A stretch of 48,193 nucleotides of DNA, from contig CBIHLX010000001.1 in NCBI GenBank assembly GCA_966210935.1, positions 1-48,193 of the forward strand, in the 5' to 3' direction. The notes under the pieces were generated by a model. That model saw only the letters and a list, made by a program, of their open reading frames with translations, was not told where the DNA came from and did not search any database. This DNA is from CBIHLX01 sp966210935. Lineage in GTDB: Bacteria; Patescibacteriota; Saccharimonadia; Saccharimonadales; Saccharimonadaceae. Each line of letters begins with the position of its first letter. Position 1 is the stretch's first letter. The position numbers and the translations under genes are program-made. Below, one piece after another: positions 17,427 through 25,947 of this stretch.

Positions 17427-17459
17427 AAAAAGCCGCCCACTACTTAGGGGCAGACTTTT
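17427..17459 (-). terminator. alaS terminator
   Basis: On the minus strand AAAAGTC-GCCC pairs with GGGC-GGCTTTT (one bulged T), followed by TTTTTAATT. Confidence 0.7.
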
Positions 17460-17474
17460 ATGTTCACGTAAAAA

Positions 17475-19364
17475 TTAAACGAGAATTGCCTTAATACGGC
17501 GCACGCCAGCAGAACTCGCTTCTTCCTTGGTAATCTTAAACTTCTTACCGCCTTCAAATAGCTCAAGAGTGTGATCCACATGAGGGCCGCCACAAATCTC
17601 AAAGCTATACGGACTGTCGGCATCGTCAGCTAGCATCTGATACACCTTGACCGTCTCGCCATAGCGATCACCAAACTGGCCAAGCGCACCCTTTTCATTG
17701 ATAGCTACATCGGTTGGATACTCTGCAAAGCTCACCTTGAGGTCTTTTGCAATCTCTTCGTTCACGATTCGCTCTACTTCATCAAGTTGCTCGCGGGTGA
17801 CTTTTTCTGTATGGGAAAAGTCGAAGCGCAGGCGCTCTTCGGTAATATTGCTACCACGCTGAACTACATGATCCCCCAGGACGTCACGCAGCGCCTGGTA
17901 CATAAGATGCGTTGCCGTGTGATACTTCTTATGCTGCAAGGTCTGACCGCCGAGGCCACCCTTAAAGACGCCCTTGGCAGCCGTCTGTGAGCGCTGGCGC
18001 TGCTCAGCCATCTTGTCATCAAATTCTTGGCGCCAGTTGTCACTAAGTTGAATCTCTTGCTTATAGGCTTCTTCGGTAGAAAGCTCCACCGGGAAGCCGT
18101 AGGTGTCGTAGAGTGTGAAAAGCTCCGCACCTGTCAGACCTTCTTTTGCAAACTTTGTCAGCTGCGCAAGACCTTTACGGAGTGTCTGGCGAAAGACTTT
18201 TTCTTCTTTCACGAGTACAGCAATCACTTCGTCGCGCTGCGCCTTCACCTCAGGGAAGTCAGCTTCGTACATGTCAGCAATCACCGGCACAACTTCTTGA
18301 AGGAAATTCTGCTCGATACCCAAATCGAAGCTATAGCGAATCGCACGGCGCAGTAGACGACGCATTACATAGCCCTGCTCTTTGTTGCTTGGCACGCAGC
18401 CGTCAACCGCAAGGAAAGTCGCGGCACGCAGGTGATCAGCGATCACACGCATGCTTTCAGTGTGACTTTCGTACTTTTTGCCACTAAGGTCTTGGAGTTT
18501 TTCAACAATTGGCCACATCAGGCTAATTTTAAAGACGTCTGGGTCGCCTTGCTTAGCCGCAGCAATGCGCTCAAGGCCAGAGCCGTGGTCGATATTTGGC
18601 TGCTCAAGCGGCTCAAATTGACCTTCGGCCACCTTGCGATACGCCATGAAGACATTATTGCCGATTTCCATAAAGCGACCGCAGTCACAGTTCGGGTGAC
18701 AGAATTCACCGTAGCTTGGGTCGTGCGGTGTACCGAAATCATAGAACATTTCACTATCCGGACCACAAGGATCGCCGATCGGTGTTGTTTCCGGCTTGCC
18801 GTTACGGCTCCACCAGTTTTTACTGCCGTCATAGTAGAAGATGCGCTCACCTTCCTTAATACCACGGGCATAGCCCTCTTCTTCGGAACCAATCTCAGCC
18901 TCACCAGTGCTCAGCCCCTTAGCCTCAAACAGACGCTTCCACACCTCGGCCGCCTCTGTATCTTTGGCAATACCATATTCTGGCGCACCAATAAAACAGG
19001 TGACATACAGACGGCTCATGTCGAGCTTCACAACCGTGTCGAGAAACTCAAACATCCACTCGACTTGTTGTTCTTTAAAGTAATCGCCCATACTCCAGTT
19101 GCCCAGCATCTCAAAGAATGTTGTATGACGATTGTCGCCAATGTCATCGATATCTTGGGCACGTAGACAAGTTTGGCTATCAGCAATGCGCTTGCCTTCT
19201 GGATGAGCCTCTCCAAGCAGGTAAGGGATCATTGGCTGCATGCCGCTGCCAGTGAAGAGTGTTGTTGGGTCGCCAGTTAGAACTAGCGGGGCGCGCTTCA
19301 CGACCGCGTGCTGGCGCTCGGCGAAGAACTTAAGGTATTCATTTCGGATGTCTTGGGCGTTCAT
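17475..19364 (-). CDS. alaS: Alanyl-tRNA synthetase, short form without C-Ala domain
   Basis: Charges tRNA-Ala. At 629 aa it is well below the common length of about 870. The class II catalytic core (residues 1 to about 250, LFTGSGMQPMIPYL, TCLRAQDIDDIG, HTTFFEMLGNWSMG), the tRNA-recognition helical domain and the editing domain (HTATHLMYQAL, and CGGPHVDH near the end) are present. The DHHA1/C-Ala oligomerisation tail is absent: the frame ends in a normal TAA followed by a terminator, so the short form looks genuine. A Cys-rich insert (CHPNCDCG) is notable. An extended -10 TGT-TATAAT ends 9 nt before the ATG. Confidence 0.95.
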   Translation of the reverse strand: MNAQDIRNEYLKFFAERQHAVVKRAPLVLTGDPTTLFTGSGMQPMIPYLLGEAHPEGKRIADSQTCLRAQDIDDIGDNRHTTFFEMLGNWSMGDYFKEQQVEWMFEFLDTVVKLDMSRLYVTCFIGAPEYGIAKDTEAAEVWKRLFEAKGLSTGEAEIGSEEEGYARGIKEGERIFYYDGSKNWWSRNGKPETTPIGDPCGPDSEMFYDFGTPHDPSYGEFCHPNCDCGRFMEIGNNVFMAYRKVAEGQFEPLEQPNIDHGSGLERIAAAKQGDPDVFKISLMWPIVEKLQDLSGKKYESHTESMRVIADHLRAATFLAVDGCVPSNKEQGYVMRRLLRRAIRYSFDLGIEQNFLQEVVPVIADMYEADFPEVKAQRDEVIAVLVKEEKVFRQTLRKGLAQLTKFAKEGLTGAELFTLYDTYGFPVELSTEEAYKQEIQLSDNWRQEFDDKMAEQRQRSQTAAKGVFKGGLGGQTLQHKKYHTATHLMYQALRDVLGDHVVQRGSNITEERLRFDFSHTEKVTREQLDEVERIVNEEIAKDLKVSFAEYPTDVAINEKGALGQFGDRYGETVKVYQMLADDADSPYSFEICGGPHVDHTLELFEGGKKFKITKEEASSAGVRRIKAILV

Positions 19365-19373
19365 ATCTTACCT

Positions 19374-19382
19374 ATTATAACA
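19374..19382 (-). promoter_or_regulatory. alaS extended -10 (leaderless start)
   Basis: Minus-strand TGT-TATAAT (TATAAT at 19374-19379), 9 nt before the ATG. Confidence 0.65.
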
Positions 19383-19423
19383 GATAACGAGACGGCTCGC
19401 CGGGGTAGCGCCAGTCAGAACCG

Positions 19424-19942
19424 CTAGCTGACCTCGACGTAGTAATTCATTTGATAGGTGCTCCAATAGCCCGTATTGTCGCAGCCCGTCAAAGCCGCCG
19501 GTAGCGCCTGGCCAGTCGGCTCACCTTCTAATCGCGCCAAAAGGATCGTACGTGTCGCAGGACTACCGCAGTTTATCTTTAAGTACCCCGAGCATCCCGA
19601 CACCTCGCCGGCATTACACCTAGGGTCGCGAATGCCTGTCGAGCTATTTAAATAACCGGCATCGGATAGCACTCTTGGTATCGTCGGACTGCCGCCATTG
19701 ACCCACCCCTGCCCATTACTCGCACCGCCACCAGTGGTGATGTAGTTGTCGTTATCGATTTTGTAAAGCCGAATCACCTTCGCAAGATCATTAAGATTTT
19801 GCTTACGCTGTGTATCCCTGGCCCGCTGCTGAATACCATTAAACGCAACGATAGTAATAGCCGCGAGAATCGCAATCACCACAATGACGATAAGAAGCTC
19901 GACAATTGTAAACCCTTTTTGTTCTGCCCACCTTTTTTGCAT
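19424..19942 (-). CDS. Type IV pilin-like protein
   Basis: A 172-aa prepilin with a short basic leader and the class III signal KGFTIVELLIVIVVIAILAAI, cleaved after Gly with Glu at +5. The rest of the N-terminal helix (FNGIQQRARDTQRKQNLNDLAKVIRLY) is typical of type IV pilins or pseudopilins. The C-terminal globular region has four Cys that could form disulphides. The SD is GGGGAAG. The export ATPase, prepilin peptidase and platform protein are not in this window. Type IV pili in Saccharibacteria serve motility and host contact; a role here is inferred. Confidence 0.85.
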   Translation of the reverse strand: MQKRWAEQKGFTIVELLIVIVVIAILAAITIVAFNGIQQRARDTQRKQNLNDLAKVIRLYKIDNDNYITTGGGASNGQGWVNGGSPTIPRVLSDAGYLNSSTGIRDPRCNAGEVSGCSGYLKINCGSPATRTILLARLEGEPTGQALPAALTGCDNTGYWSTYQMNYYVEVS

Positions 19943-19999
19943 ATCTTCCCCTAATGGTATCGTGGCGCCAAAAAAAGCGCAACCAATATACCCACCAGT

Positions 20000-21040
20000 C
20001 TAGACTATAATACCGCCACCAAGACAGGTGTCCTGGTCATAAATAACAATTGACTGACCACTCGCCACGGCTCGCTGCTCATCGCGCAACACCAGCTCAA
20101 CGGCACCGTCTCGACCATAGCTAAGGTCTGCCTGTATTAGTGGCGCACGGTGACGGACACGCACCTGATACGTTCCCGCCTGCGGCACTTCGTTAATCCA
20201 GTGCACCGCACCTAGCTGAACATTCGTTTTCCAGAGAGCCTCATTATTAAGGTCAGTAGTGACATAGACTTCATTCTTTGCCATATCTTTACCAACCACA
20301 TAGTACGGCAAGCCGCCACCAAGGTCGAGGCCATGACGCTGACCTAGCGTGTAGAAAATTGCACCATCATGATGGCCGAGCACCTTGCGTGTCTGAATAT
20401 CAATAATTTCACCTGGCACCTGCTCAACATACTGACCCAAGAACTCACGAATACCGATCTTACCGACAAAACAAATCCCCTGGCTATCTTTTTTTGCCGC
20501 CGTAAATAAACCGCGCACCTCGGCCATCTTGCGTACTTCTGGCTTTGTGTAGCCACCAAGCGGAAAGAGTGTCTTATTTAAAGCAGCGCCTGTCACGCGA
20601 TACAAGAAGTAGGTTTGATCCTTGTTCGTGTCGGTCGCCATCTTGAGTCGGCCGTCCTCCACCTGAGCGTAGTGCCCGGTCGCAATCATATCAGCGCCAT
20701 CTTCAAGAGCGGCTTCCAAGAAGAGTTTGAATTTTACCTCTTGGTTGCACATGATATCAGGGTTTGGTGTTCGTCCAGCCTTATACTCTTCGATCATATA
20801 GTCAACCACCTTTTGGCGGTACTCGGTCTCAAAATCAAAGACTTTAAAATCAATGCCAAGCTGCACAGCGACACGCTTAGCGTCGGCCAAATCATCAGCC
20901 CACGGACAACGCATACCAGGCAAATCCTGCGTCCAGTTCTTCATATATACACCGGTTACTTGATGACCGGCTTCAACGAGCAGCGCAGCAGTCAAGCTGC
21001 TATCAACACCACCGCTCATTCCTACATAAACATGTGCCAT
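20000..21040 (-). CDS. mnmA: tRNA-specific 2-thiouridylase MnmA
   Basis: Inserts sulfur at C2 of the wobble uridine (s2U34) of Glu, Gln and Lys tRNAs. The 346-aa protein has the PP-loop SGGVDSS (about 9-15), catalytic Cys in NPDIMCNQ (about 97) and the second Cys in GICFVGK (about 190), with the usual DGAIFYTLGQRHG and C-terminal barrel. Its ATG overlaps the TGA of the preceding gene (TGATG). The cysteine desulfurase two genes upstream is the likely sulfur donor. Confidence 0.95.
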   Translation of the reverse strand: MAHVYVGMSGGVDSSLTAALLVEAGHQVTGVYMKNWTQDLPGMRCPWADDLADAKRVAVQLGIDFKVFDFETEYRQKVVDYMIEEYKAGRTPNPDIMCNQEVKFKLFLEAALEDGADMIATGHYAQVEDGRLKMATDTNKDQTYFLYRVTGAALNKTLFPLGGYTKPEVRKMAEVRGLFTAAKKDSQGICFVGKIGIREFLGQYVEQVPGEIIDIQTRKVLGHHDGAIFYTLGQRHGLDLGGGLPYYVVGKDMAKNEVYVTTDLNNEALWKTNVQLGAVHWINEVPQAGTYQVRVRHRAPLIQADLSYGRDGAVELVLRDEQRAVASGQSIVIYDQDTCLGGGIIV

Positions 21041-21639
21041 CAGCGCCCCTCCTCAGCATAAAAAACGATGATCTTCACGAGCTCTGAAATCGCCAGATAC
21101 CAGCCCGAAGGAGTAAGCCACCAAAAAGGCGACCACTGGCCATCAGTATCAACAGGATGACTACGCACCGCCGCGCCAGAAGAACGTGCGTTAAATTCTA
21201 ATCCGGCACGACGCTGATGATATCCAGAGGTCACAAGAATTACATCTTTTACGCCAATAATTTCAAAAAGATCATGAGAATTGGTCGCATTTTCCTTGGT
21301 CGTCTCGCCATACTCCTCAAGAATAATGTCTTCCGGTGGCACGCCCGCCGCTTCGGCTTCACGACTCATAGCTGCAGCGTTACTTGGACCAGACTTATCT
21401 AATGCCGCTCCCGAAAAGATTAGCTTGTCAGCCCAGCCCGCCTTGTAAAGCTTCACAGCTTCTGTCGTACGCGCACTCGTATCACCGCCACTAATGGCAA
21501 CGATCGCATCGGCGCGGCCACAAGACGGCTTTGCACTTGGCTGCAATTCACATCCCGAAAGATCATTTGGCGCAAGATACGCCCCAATACCCGTAACCAA
21601 TAAAATAAAGGCAATGACAGCAATCAAGAGAGTCTTCAT
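21040..21639 (-). CDS. YdcF/DUF218-like membrane-anchored protein
   Basis: A 199-aa protein with an N-terminal membrane helix (residues 3-23) and an extracytoplasmic DUF218 domain: AIVAISGGDTSARTTEAVKLYKAG, DIILEEYGETTKENA and VTSGYHQRRA are characteristic. The family includes SanA and YdcF and is tied to envelope or polysaccharide functions of unclear chemistry. It overlaps the upstream desulfurase by 4 nt (ATGA) and mnmA by 1 nt, so it is inside the operon although it has no obvious sulfur role. Confidence 0.82.
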   Translation of the reverse strand: MKTLLIAVIAFILLVTGIGAYLAPNDLSGCELQPSAKPSCGRADAIVAISGGDTSARTTEAVKLYKAGWADKLIFSGAALDKSGPSNAAAMSREAEAAGVPPEDIILEEYGETTKENATNSHDLFEIIGVKDVILVTSGYHQRRAGLEFNARSSGAAVRSHPVDTDGQWSPFWWLTPSGWYLAISELVKIIVFYAEEGR

Positions 21640-22790
21640 GACTGAACCCTCGCTTTTTCCCGCGTAATTTCTTGGATCAGTATGTCGGCAGCCTTCTGCA
21701 CGTTTTCGGCTGTTGATAGATGTCCTAGCGTAAGGCGTAAGCTGCCGTCGGCCACTTCTGGCGCCAAGCCTATTGCCGTTAAAACATGAGAGCGCGTACC
21801 CTTATTAGCGGCACACGCACTGCCGGTTGCGACCATTACGCCACGCATCTCAAGCGCAAATACTAAACGCTCCGCGTCAACACCCGGGAATGAGATATGT
21901 AAGTGACCCGACAAGCGACGCTTCTGGCTGCCCGAAATCACTGCATCCGGAAATGCGTTAATCAAACGCTGCTGTAGGTTATCACGCATCTCGGCAAGTC
22001 GCTTTGCCTCATAAGCGCGGTGCGATTCAGCAAGCTCCATTGCTTTAGCAAAACCAATCGTCCCGGCAACGTTTTCAGTGCCACTTCTTAGTCCGCGCTC
22101 TTGGCCGCCGCCAACAATCACCGGCGTCAGACGCACATGACTCGCTGTCCATAGAAGACCAAGCTGCTTTGGGCCATACACCTTACCGGCATTTAGGGTC
22201 AACAGATCCACCCCTAGGCGCGAAACATGCACATCAAGCTGACCAGCCCCCTGTGACGCGTCGCTATGGAGATACAGTGGCGTCATATCACCTGCCGCAA
22301 GACGTCGCTCACGCTCGCGTTTGATTACTGCAGCGATTTCACGGAGTGGCTGAATTGTACCTAGCTCATTGTTTGCAAGTGCAATACTCACAAGCTGCGT
22401 GTCTGGCTGAATAGCCCTAGAAATCATCATAGGGTCAACCACGCCGCGCTCGTCGACTGCTACTAGCGTATGGCTACGCAGCTTAGCAGCCGCAAGAACG
22501 GCATGGTGCTCAATTACCGACGTCACCACGTGACCTTTAACCGCCGCAAACGCTAAATTAATCGACTCGGTAGCACCAGCGGTCATGACAAGCTCATCGC
22601 CCTTTGCGCCAAATGTGCGGGCAAGCTGCGCCTTGGCCGCCTCATAGTCACGGCGAACCTTTAAAGCTGGTGCGTAGGGGCTTGAAGGATTGTAAAACGC
22701 CTCTGTAAAATACGGTTCCATAGCAGCAAAGACCCGCTTATCGAGCGGGGTGGCGGCAGCATGGTCAAGATAAATCACCTCTTCGGTCAT
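21636..22790 (-). CDS. iscS: Cysteine desulfurase (NifS/IscS type)
   Basis: A PLP enzyme taking sulfur from cysteine for tRNA thiolation and Fe-S assembly. Its 384 aa show LDHAAATPLD at the N-terminus, the PLP-binding Lys in LNAGKVYGPK (about 202), and the persulfide Cys in TGSACAANKG (about 324). No IscU, SufU or other scaffold gene is adjacent, and co-transcription with mnmA points to tRNA 2-thiolation as the main role. TGC-TATACT ends 10 nt before the ATG. Confidence 0.92.
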   Translation of the reverse strand: MTEEVIYLDHAAATPLDKRVFAAMEPYFTEAFYNPSSPYAPALKVRRDYEAAKAQLARTFGAKGDELVMTAGATESINLAFAAVKGHVVTSVIEHHAVLAAAKLRSHTLVAVDERGVVDPMMISRAIQPDTQLVSIALANNELGTIQPLREIAAVIKRERERRLAAGDMTPLYLHSDASQGAGQLDVHVSRLGVDLLTLNAGKVYGPKQLGLLWTASHVRLTPVIVGGGQERGLRSGTENVAGTIGFAKAMELAESHRAYEAKRLAEMRDNLQQRLINAFPDAVISGSQKRRLSGHLHISFPGVDAERLVFALEMRGVMVATGSACAANKGTRSHVLTAIGLAPEVADGSLRLTLGHLSTAENVQKAADILIQEITREKARVQS

Positions 22791-22800
22791 TACTTATATA

Positions 22801-22809
22801 AGTATAGCA
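22801..22809 (-). promoter_or_regulatory. Desulfurase operon extended -10 (leaderless start)
   Basis: Minus-strand TGC-TATACT (TATACT at 22801-22806), 10 nt before the ATG. Confidence 0.6.
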
Positions 22810-22812
22810 AAG

Positions 22813-23247
22813 CTAACTGAGTTTTTGCCCTGTTTGCGGATTACTCTCATACACCTCGCGCATCACACGCTCATAGTACATCTGTGCGGCCAGCATTAGA
22901 TTATTTAGCTCTTCACCCTCTAGGAATTCGTAGCGAGCGCCCTCTTGTACCTTTAAAATACCTTGGTCATGAATCTCGTAGCGAGTTGTCGCTTGCTGTA
23001 AAGCACCCTTGTCGTCGAGCCACTCCTCATGCCAAATCCACGTCTTTGCATCGAGATTAAAAAACGAGCGGCGGTGCCCTTTTGGAATCTCACCAAAAAG
23101 CTGCGCACCAATTTCACTCTCTAGCTGTAGCAATTCTCGCTCGCTCAGAGCGCCAAGCGGACGCGATTTCTTTGCATACACTAAGTCTCGGCTGGATGGA
23201 TCGGTGCCGATAAGAAGCTGGAGTGCTCGTTTAAATACAGCTGCCAT
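22813..23247 (-). CDS. Conserved-looking hypothetical protein
   Basis: A 144-aa soluble protein of unknown function with a good SD (AAGGAG). A segment with many aromatic residues (FFNLDAKTWIWHEEWLDDKG) and the alternation that follows (TRYEIHDQGILKVQEGARYEFLEGEE) suggest a beta-sheet domain, ending in a helix (LNNLMLAAQMYYERVMREVY). No catalytic motif is visible. It is the second gene after the 121-aa hypothetical, 9 nt downstream, so the pair is probably co-transcribed. Confidence 0.7.
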   Translation of the reverse strand: MAAVFKRALQLLIGTDPSSRDLVYAKKSRPLGALSERELLQLESEIGAQLFGEIPKGHRRSFFNLDAKTWIWHEEWLDDKGALQQATTRYEIHDQGILKVQEGARYEFLEGEELNNLMLAAQMYYERVMREVYESNPQTGQKLS

Positions 23248-23256
23248 ATTAGCTCC

Positions 23257-23622
23257 TTAAGCAGCCAGATCCGTATCGGATTGAGTAGTATCTTTATACT
23301 CTTGGTGAGCAAGGTTAATAAACTTCAGACTCTCTTGCTCTAATGTTGCGCTATCGAGATTGTCGTCTGCATTGAGATCGATTACGCCTGCTGCTTTTGA
23401 CTTGCGTTTCACCTCGAGGTTGTGACTCCAGCGGCCCAGCGTTTCAGAAGGCGTAAGGACCATGTCGCGCTTTTCACCTGCTGCGGCAGCGCGATGCGCT
23501 TCAGCGGCAGCCTTAATAATAGCGAGCGACTCTAGTGAAGATGACGCCTCATGCAAACTCACCACATCATCGTGGTTGAATTTTTCACCGTTTGGAATCT
23601 GATATTGCTGCTTTTCTGACAT
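23257..23622 (-). CDS. Hypothetical protein, helical and Ala-rich
   Basis: A 121-aa soluble protein, rich in Ala and charged residues with a helical centre (SLESLAIIKAAAEAHRAAAAG). There is no membrane segment, signal or known motif. SD GGTAGGAG lies 7-8 nt before the ATG. It is the first gene of a two-gene unit with the 144-aa protein and lies downstream of tatD. A weak CTATAA box just upstream may start transcription. Confidence 0.65.
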   Translation of the reverse strand: MSEKQQYQIPNGEKFNHDDVVSLHEASSSLESLAIIKAAAEAHRAAAAGEKRDMVLTPSETLGRWSHNLEVKRKSKAAGVIDLNADDNLDSATLEQESLKFINLAHQEYKDTTQSDTDLAA

Positions 23623-23679
23623 ATTGATAGCTCCTACCCCTTATAGTTGGTAAGTTTTTCATGTCTGTTTTCAGAGTGT

Positions 23680-24429
23680 CTAGAGTGCAAATAATGCACG
23701 GGCATTTGCACTGGTTGCCTCAGCAACCGTGTCGAGATCAACATTGCGAATGTGCGCATGAAATTCAGCGACATTTCGTACAAATGCTGGCTCATTTACA
23801 GTACCACGATATGGTGCAGGCGTCAAGAACGGTGCATCTGTCTCAAGCAGTACTCGGTCTAACGGCAAGTCTGCAAACATTGCGCGCTGCGCTTCATCTT
23901 TCGTAAAGGTACTAATGCCGTTAACCCCGATAAGCAGGTTACGAGCAAACGCTTGGTCAACATTCAGCTGTGTATCGGTAAAACTATGAAGCACCCCACG
24001 CAGGCCGGGGAAATTATCAAAAATTGGCCAAAAGTCATCAAATGCCTCACGTACATGAAAAATCACCGGCAAATCATACTGCCGCGCTAGATCCAGCTGC
24101 GTCTCAAGGGCCTTGATCTGCAGCTCACGAGGGCTATGAGTATAGAAATAATCAAGCCCGATTTCGCCAATTGCCACCGGCTTTTCACCCGCAGCGAGGA
24201 GCTGGCCGATTGCCGCATACCCCTCCTTAGTGTCATGCGGGTGGACGCCGATTGCCGCATAGAGATGTTCATGATTTTTAGCAAAGTCAAGCGCCCTTTG
24301 GGAGCTTTGCTCACTCGTTCCCACGCAGACCATCTGGTTAACCCCTGCACGGTGCGCACGCTTCAAAACATCGCCAATATCAAGCGGGTAATTTGCGTCA
24401 TGTATGTGACAGTGGGTGTCAACAAGCAC
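23680..24429 (-). CDS. tatD: TatD family metal-dependent DNase
   Basis: A TIM-barrel amidohydrolase-type nuclease (3'-5' DNase activity in E. coli TatD). The 249-aa protein keeps the metal ligands: VDTHCHIH at the N-terminus, GEIGLDY (Glu), FHVRE (His) and LETDAPFL (Asp). The start is GTG at 24429, overlapping the metG stop (TAGTG). The metG-tatD order is conserved widely in Gram-positives, including actinobacteria, where rpfB and ksgA follow. Confidence 0.92.
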   Translation of the reverse strand: MLVDTHCHIHDANYPLDIGDVLKRAHRAGVNQMVCVGTSEQSSQRALDFAKNHEHLYAAIGVHPHDTKEGYAAIGQLLAAGEKPVAIGEIGLDYFYTHSPRELQIKALETQLDLARQYDLPVIFHVREAFDDFWPIFDNFPGLRGVLHSFTDTQLNVDQAFARNLLIGVNGISTFTKDEAQRAMFADLPLDRVLLETDAPFLTPAPYRGTVNEPAFVRNVAEFHAHIRNVDLDTVAEATSANARALFAL

Positions 24430-25922
24430 TAGGCTGCCTTTGTAGCGCGCGGGTCGGTAGTGTGGCGATAAATCTTAGGGAACAGACCACCTTCACTCTC
24501 AATAGGCACAATAACACCAGTGCCAAAAGTTTTCTTGATCGCTTCAGCAGTGTCTGGCAGGAACGGTGTCAGCTGATCAGCAATCTGCAAGAGCGTACTC
24601 GCTGCCTGACCTAGTACTTCATTGAGGTGCGATTCGGCTTCAGGATCGGTCGCACGACTCTTCGCAATCTCCCATGGCTTCACTACTTCAATGTAGCGAT
24701 TGAGCGAGCGGACCGTTACCCAGACTTCATCCATTGCGTGATTAAAACGCAGCTCGTTCATGGCGTCAAAGTACGGCTTCATGTCATGATCACCTTGCGG
24801 CACATCACCAATCACGCCACCCTGGTAGCGACTCACCATACTGGCGACACGAGAAATTAAGTTACCAAGGTCATTACCAAGTTCGGTATTGTAGGCGCTT
24901 TCAAACTTTTCCCATGTGAAATCACCGTCATCAAGTGTCGGAATGTGACGCGAGAAGAAGTAGCGGAAAGCGTCGAGGCCGTACGTATCAATAATCTCAT
25001 TTGGGTCAACAACGTTGCCGACTGTTTTGCTCATTTTGGCGCCGCCAACGTTCACAAAACCATGCACGAGCAGCTTCTTCGGTAGCGAAATGCCAAGCCC
25101 TAGAAGCATTGCTGGCCAGATACCTGCGTGGAAGCGAAGGATATCCTTACCGATCACCTGCACGTCAGCAGGCCAGTACTCCTGCCAACCCTCTTTATCA
25201 GGGTAGCCAAGTACAGTTATATAGTTAGCGAGTGCGTCAATCCAGACGTACATCACCTGGTCAGGGTCGCCAGGCACTGGCACACCCCAAGTAAGACTCT
25301 TCTTTGGGCGCGAGATGCTCACGTCGGGCAAGCCATTTTTCATAAGCTCCAAGAACTCGTTCTTGCGGAATTCGGGCACGATCTGCATGCGGTTCGTCTC
25401 AATTGCCTGGCGCACCTTTTCGGTAAATTCACTGGCACGCAGGTAATAGTTCTCTTCACTCACCCGCTGCAGTGGCTGTTGATGATCAGGGCAGGTACCT
25501 TCCATTTCAGCCGCCTCTTTGTCGGTAAAGAATGCCTCATGGCCAACACAGTACCAACCCTCGTAGGTATTCTTGTAGATATACGGCTGCAGCTTCTGCC
25601 AAATGTATTGCACGGCTGCTTCGTGATGAATATCAGTCGTACGGATAAAGTCTGTGTAGCTGGTCTGCATTTTTTGCATTAACGCTTCGAAGTTAACGTA
25701 GGTTGAGTCGGTGTATGCCTTTGGCGTTAGGCCGAGTTCGGCAGCCTTTGCGGCAATCTTGTTGCCGTGCTCGTCGGTACCCACCTGAAAACGAACGTCG
25801 CGACCATTTTGCTTTTGATAGCGTGTCCAGATATCAGCCAATAGGTAATCCAGTGCGTTGCCAATATGCGGCGTGCCGTTGACATAAGGAATTGCAGTCG
25901 TGATATAGAATTTTTTAGCCAT
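24429..25922 (-). CDS. metG: Methionyl-tRNA synthetase
   Basis: Class I enzyme charging elongator and initiator tRNA-Met. At 497 aa it has the catalytic Rossmann fold with PYVNGTPHIGNAL (HIGH motif), a connective domain with Cys (WYCVGHEAF...CPDH), KMSKT (the KMSKS loop, about residue 298) and the anticodon-binding helical domain. It lacks the optional C-terminal tRNA-binding/dimerisation module, as in many short MetRS. TGT-TATAAT ends 8 nt before the ATG. Confidence 0.96.
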   Translation of the reverse strand: MAKKFYITTAIPYVNGTPHIGNALDYLLADIWTRYQKQNGRDVRFQVGTDEHGNKIAAKAAELGLTPKAYTDSTYVNFEALMQKMQTSYTDFIRTTDIHHEAAVQYIWQKLQPYIYKNTYEGWYCVGHEAFFTDKEAAEMEGTCPDHQQPLQRVSEENYYLRASEFTEKVRQAIETNRMQIVPEFRKNEFLELMKNGLPDVSISRPKKSLTWGVPVPGDPDQVMYVWIDALANYITVLGYPDKEGWQEYWPADVQVIGKDILRFHAGIWPAMLLGLGISLPKKLLVHGFVNVGGAKMSKTVGNVVDPNEIIDTYGLDAFRYFFSRHIPTLDDGDFTWEKFESAYNTELGNDLGNLISRVASMVSRYQGGVIGDVPQGDHDMKPYFDAMNELRFNHAMDEVWVTVRSLNRYIEVVKPWEIAKSRATDPEAESHLNEVLGQAASTLLQIADQLTPFLPDTAEAIKKTFGTGVIVPIESEGGLFPKIYRHTTDPRATKAA

Positions 25923-25930
25923 TGTTGACC

Positions 25931-25939
25931 ATTATAACA
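25931..25939 (-). promoter_or_regulatory. metG extended -10 (leaderless start)
   Basis: Minus-strand TGT-TATAAT (TATAAT at 25931-25936), 8 nt before the ATG. Confidence 0.65.
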
Positions 25940-25947
25940 GAGGAGCG

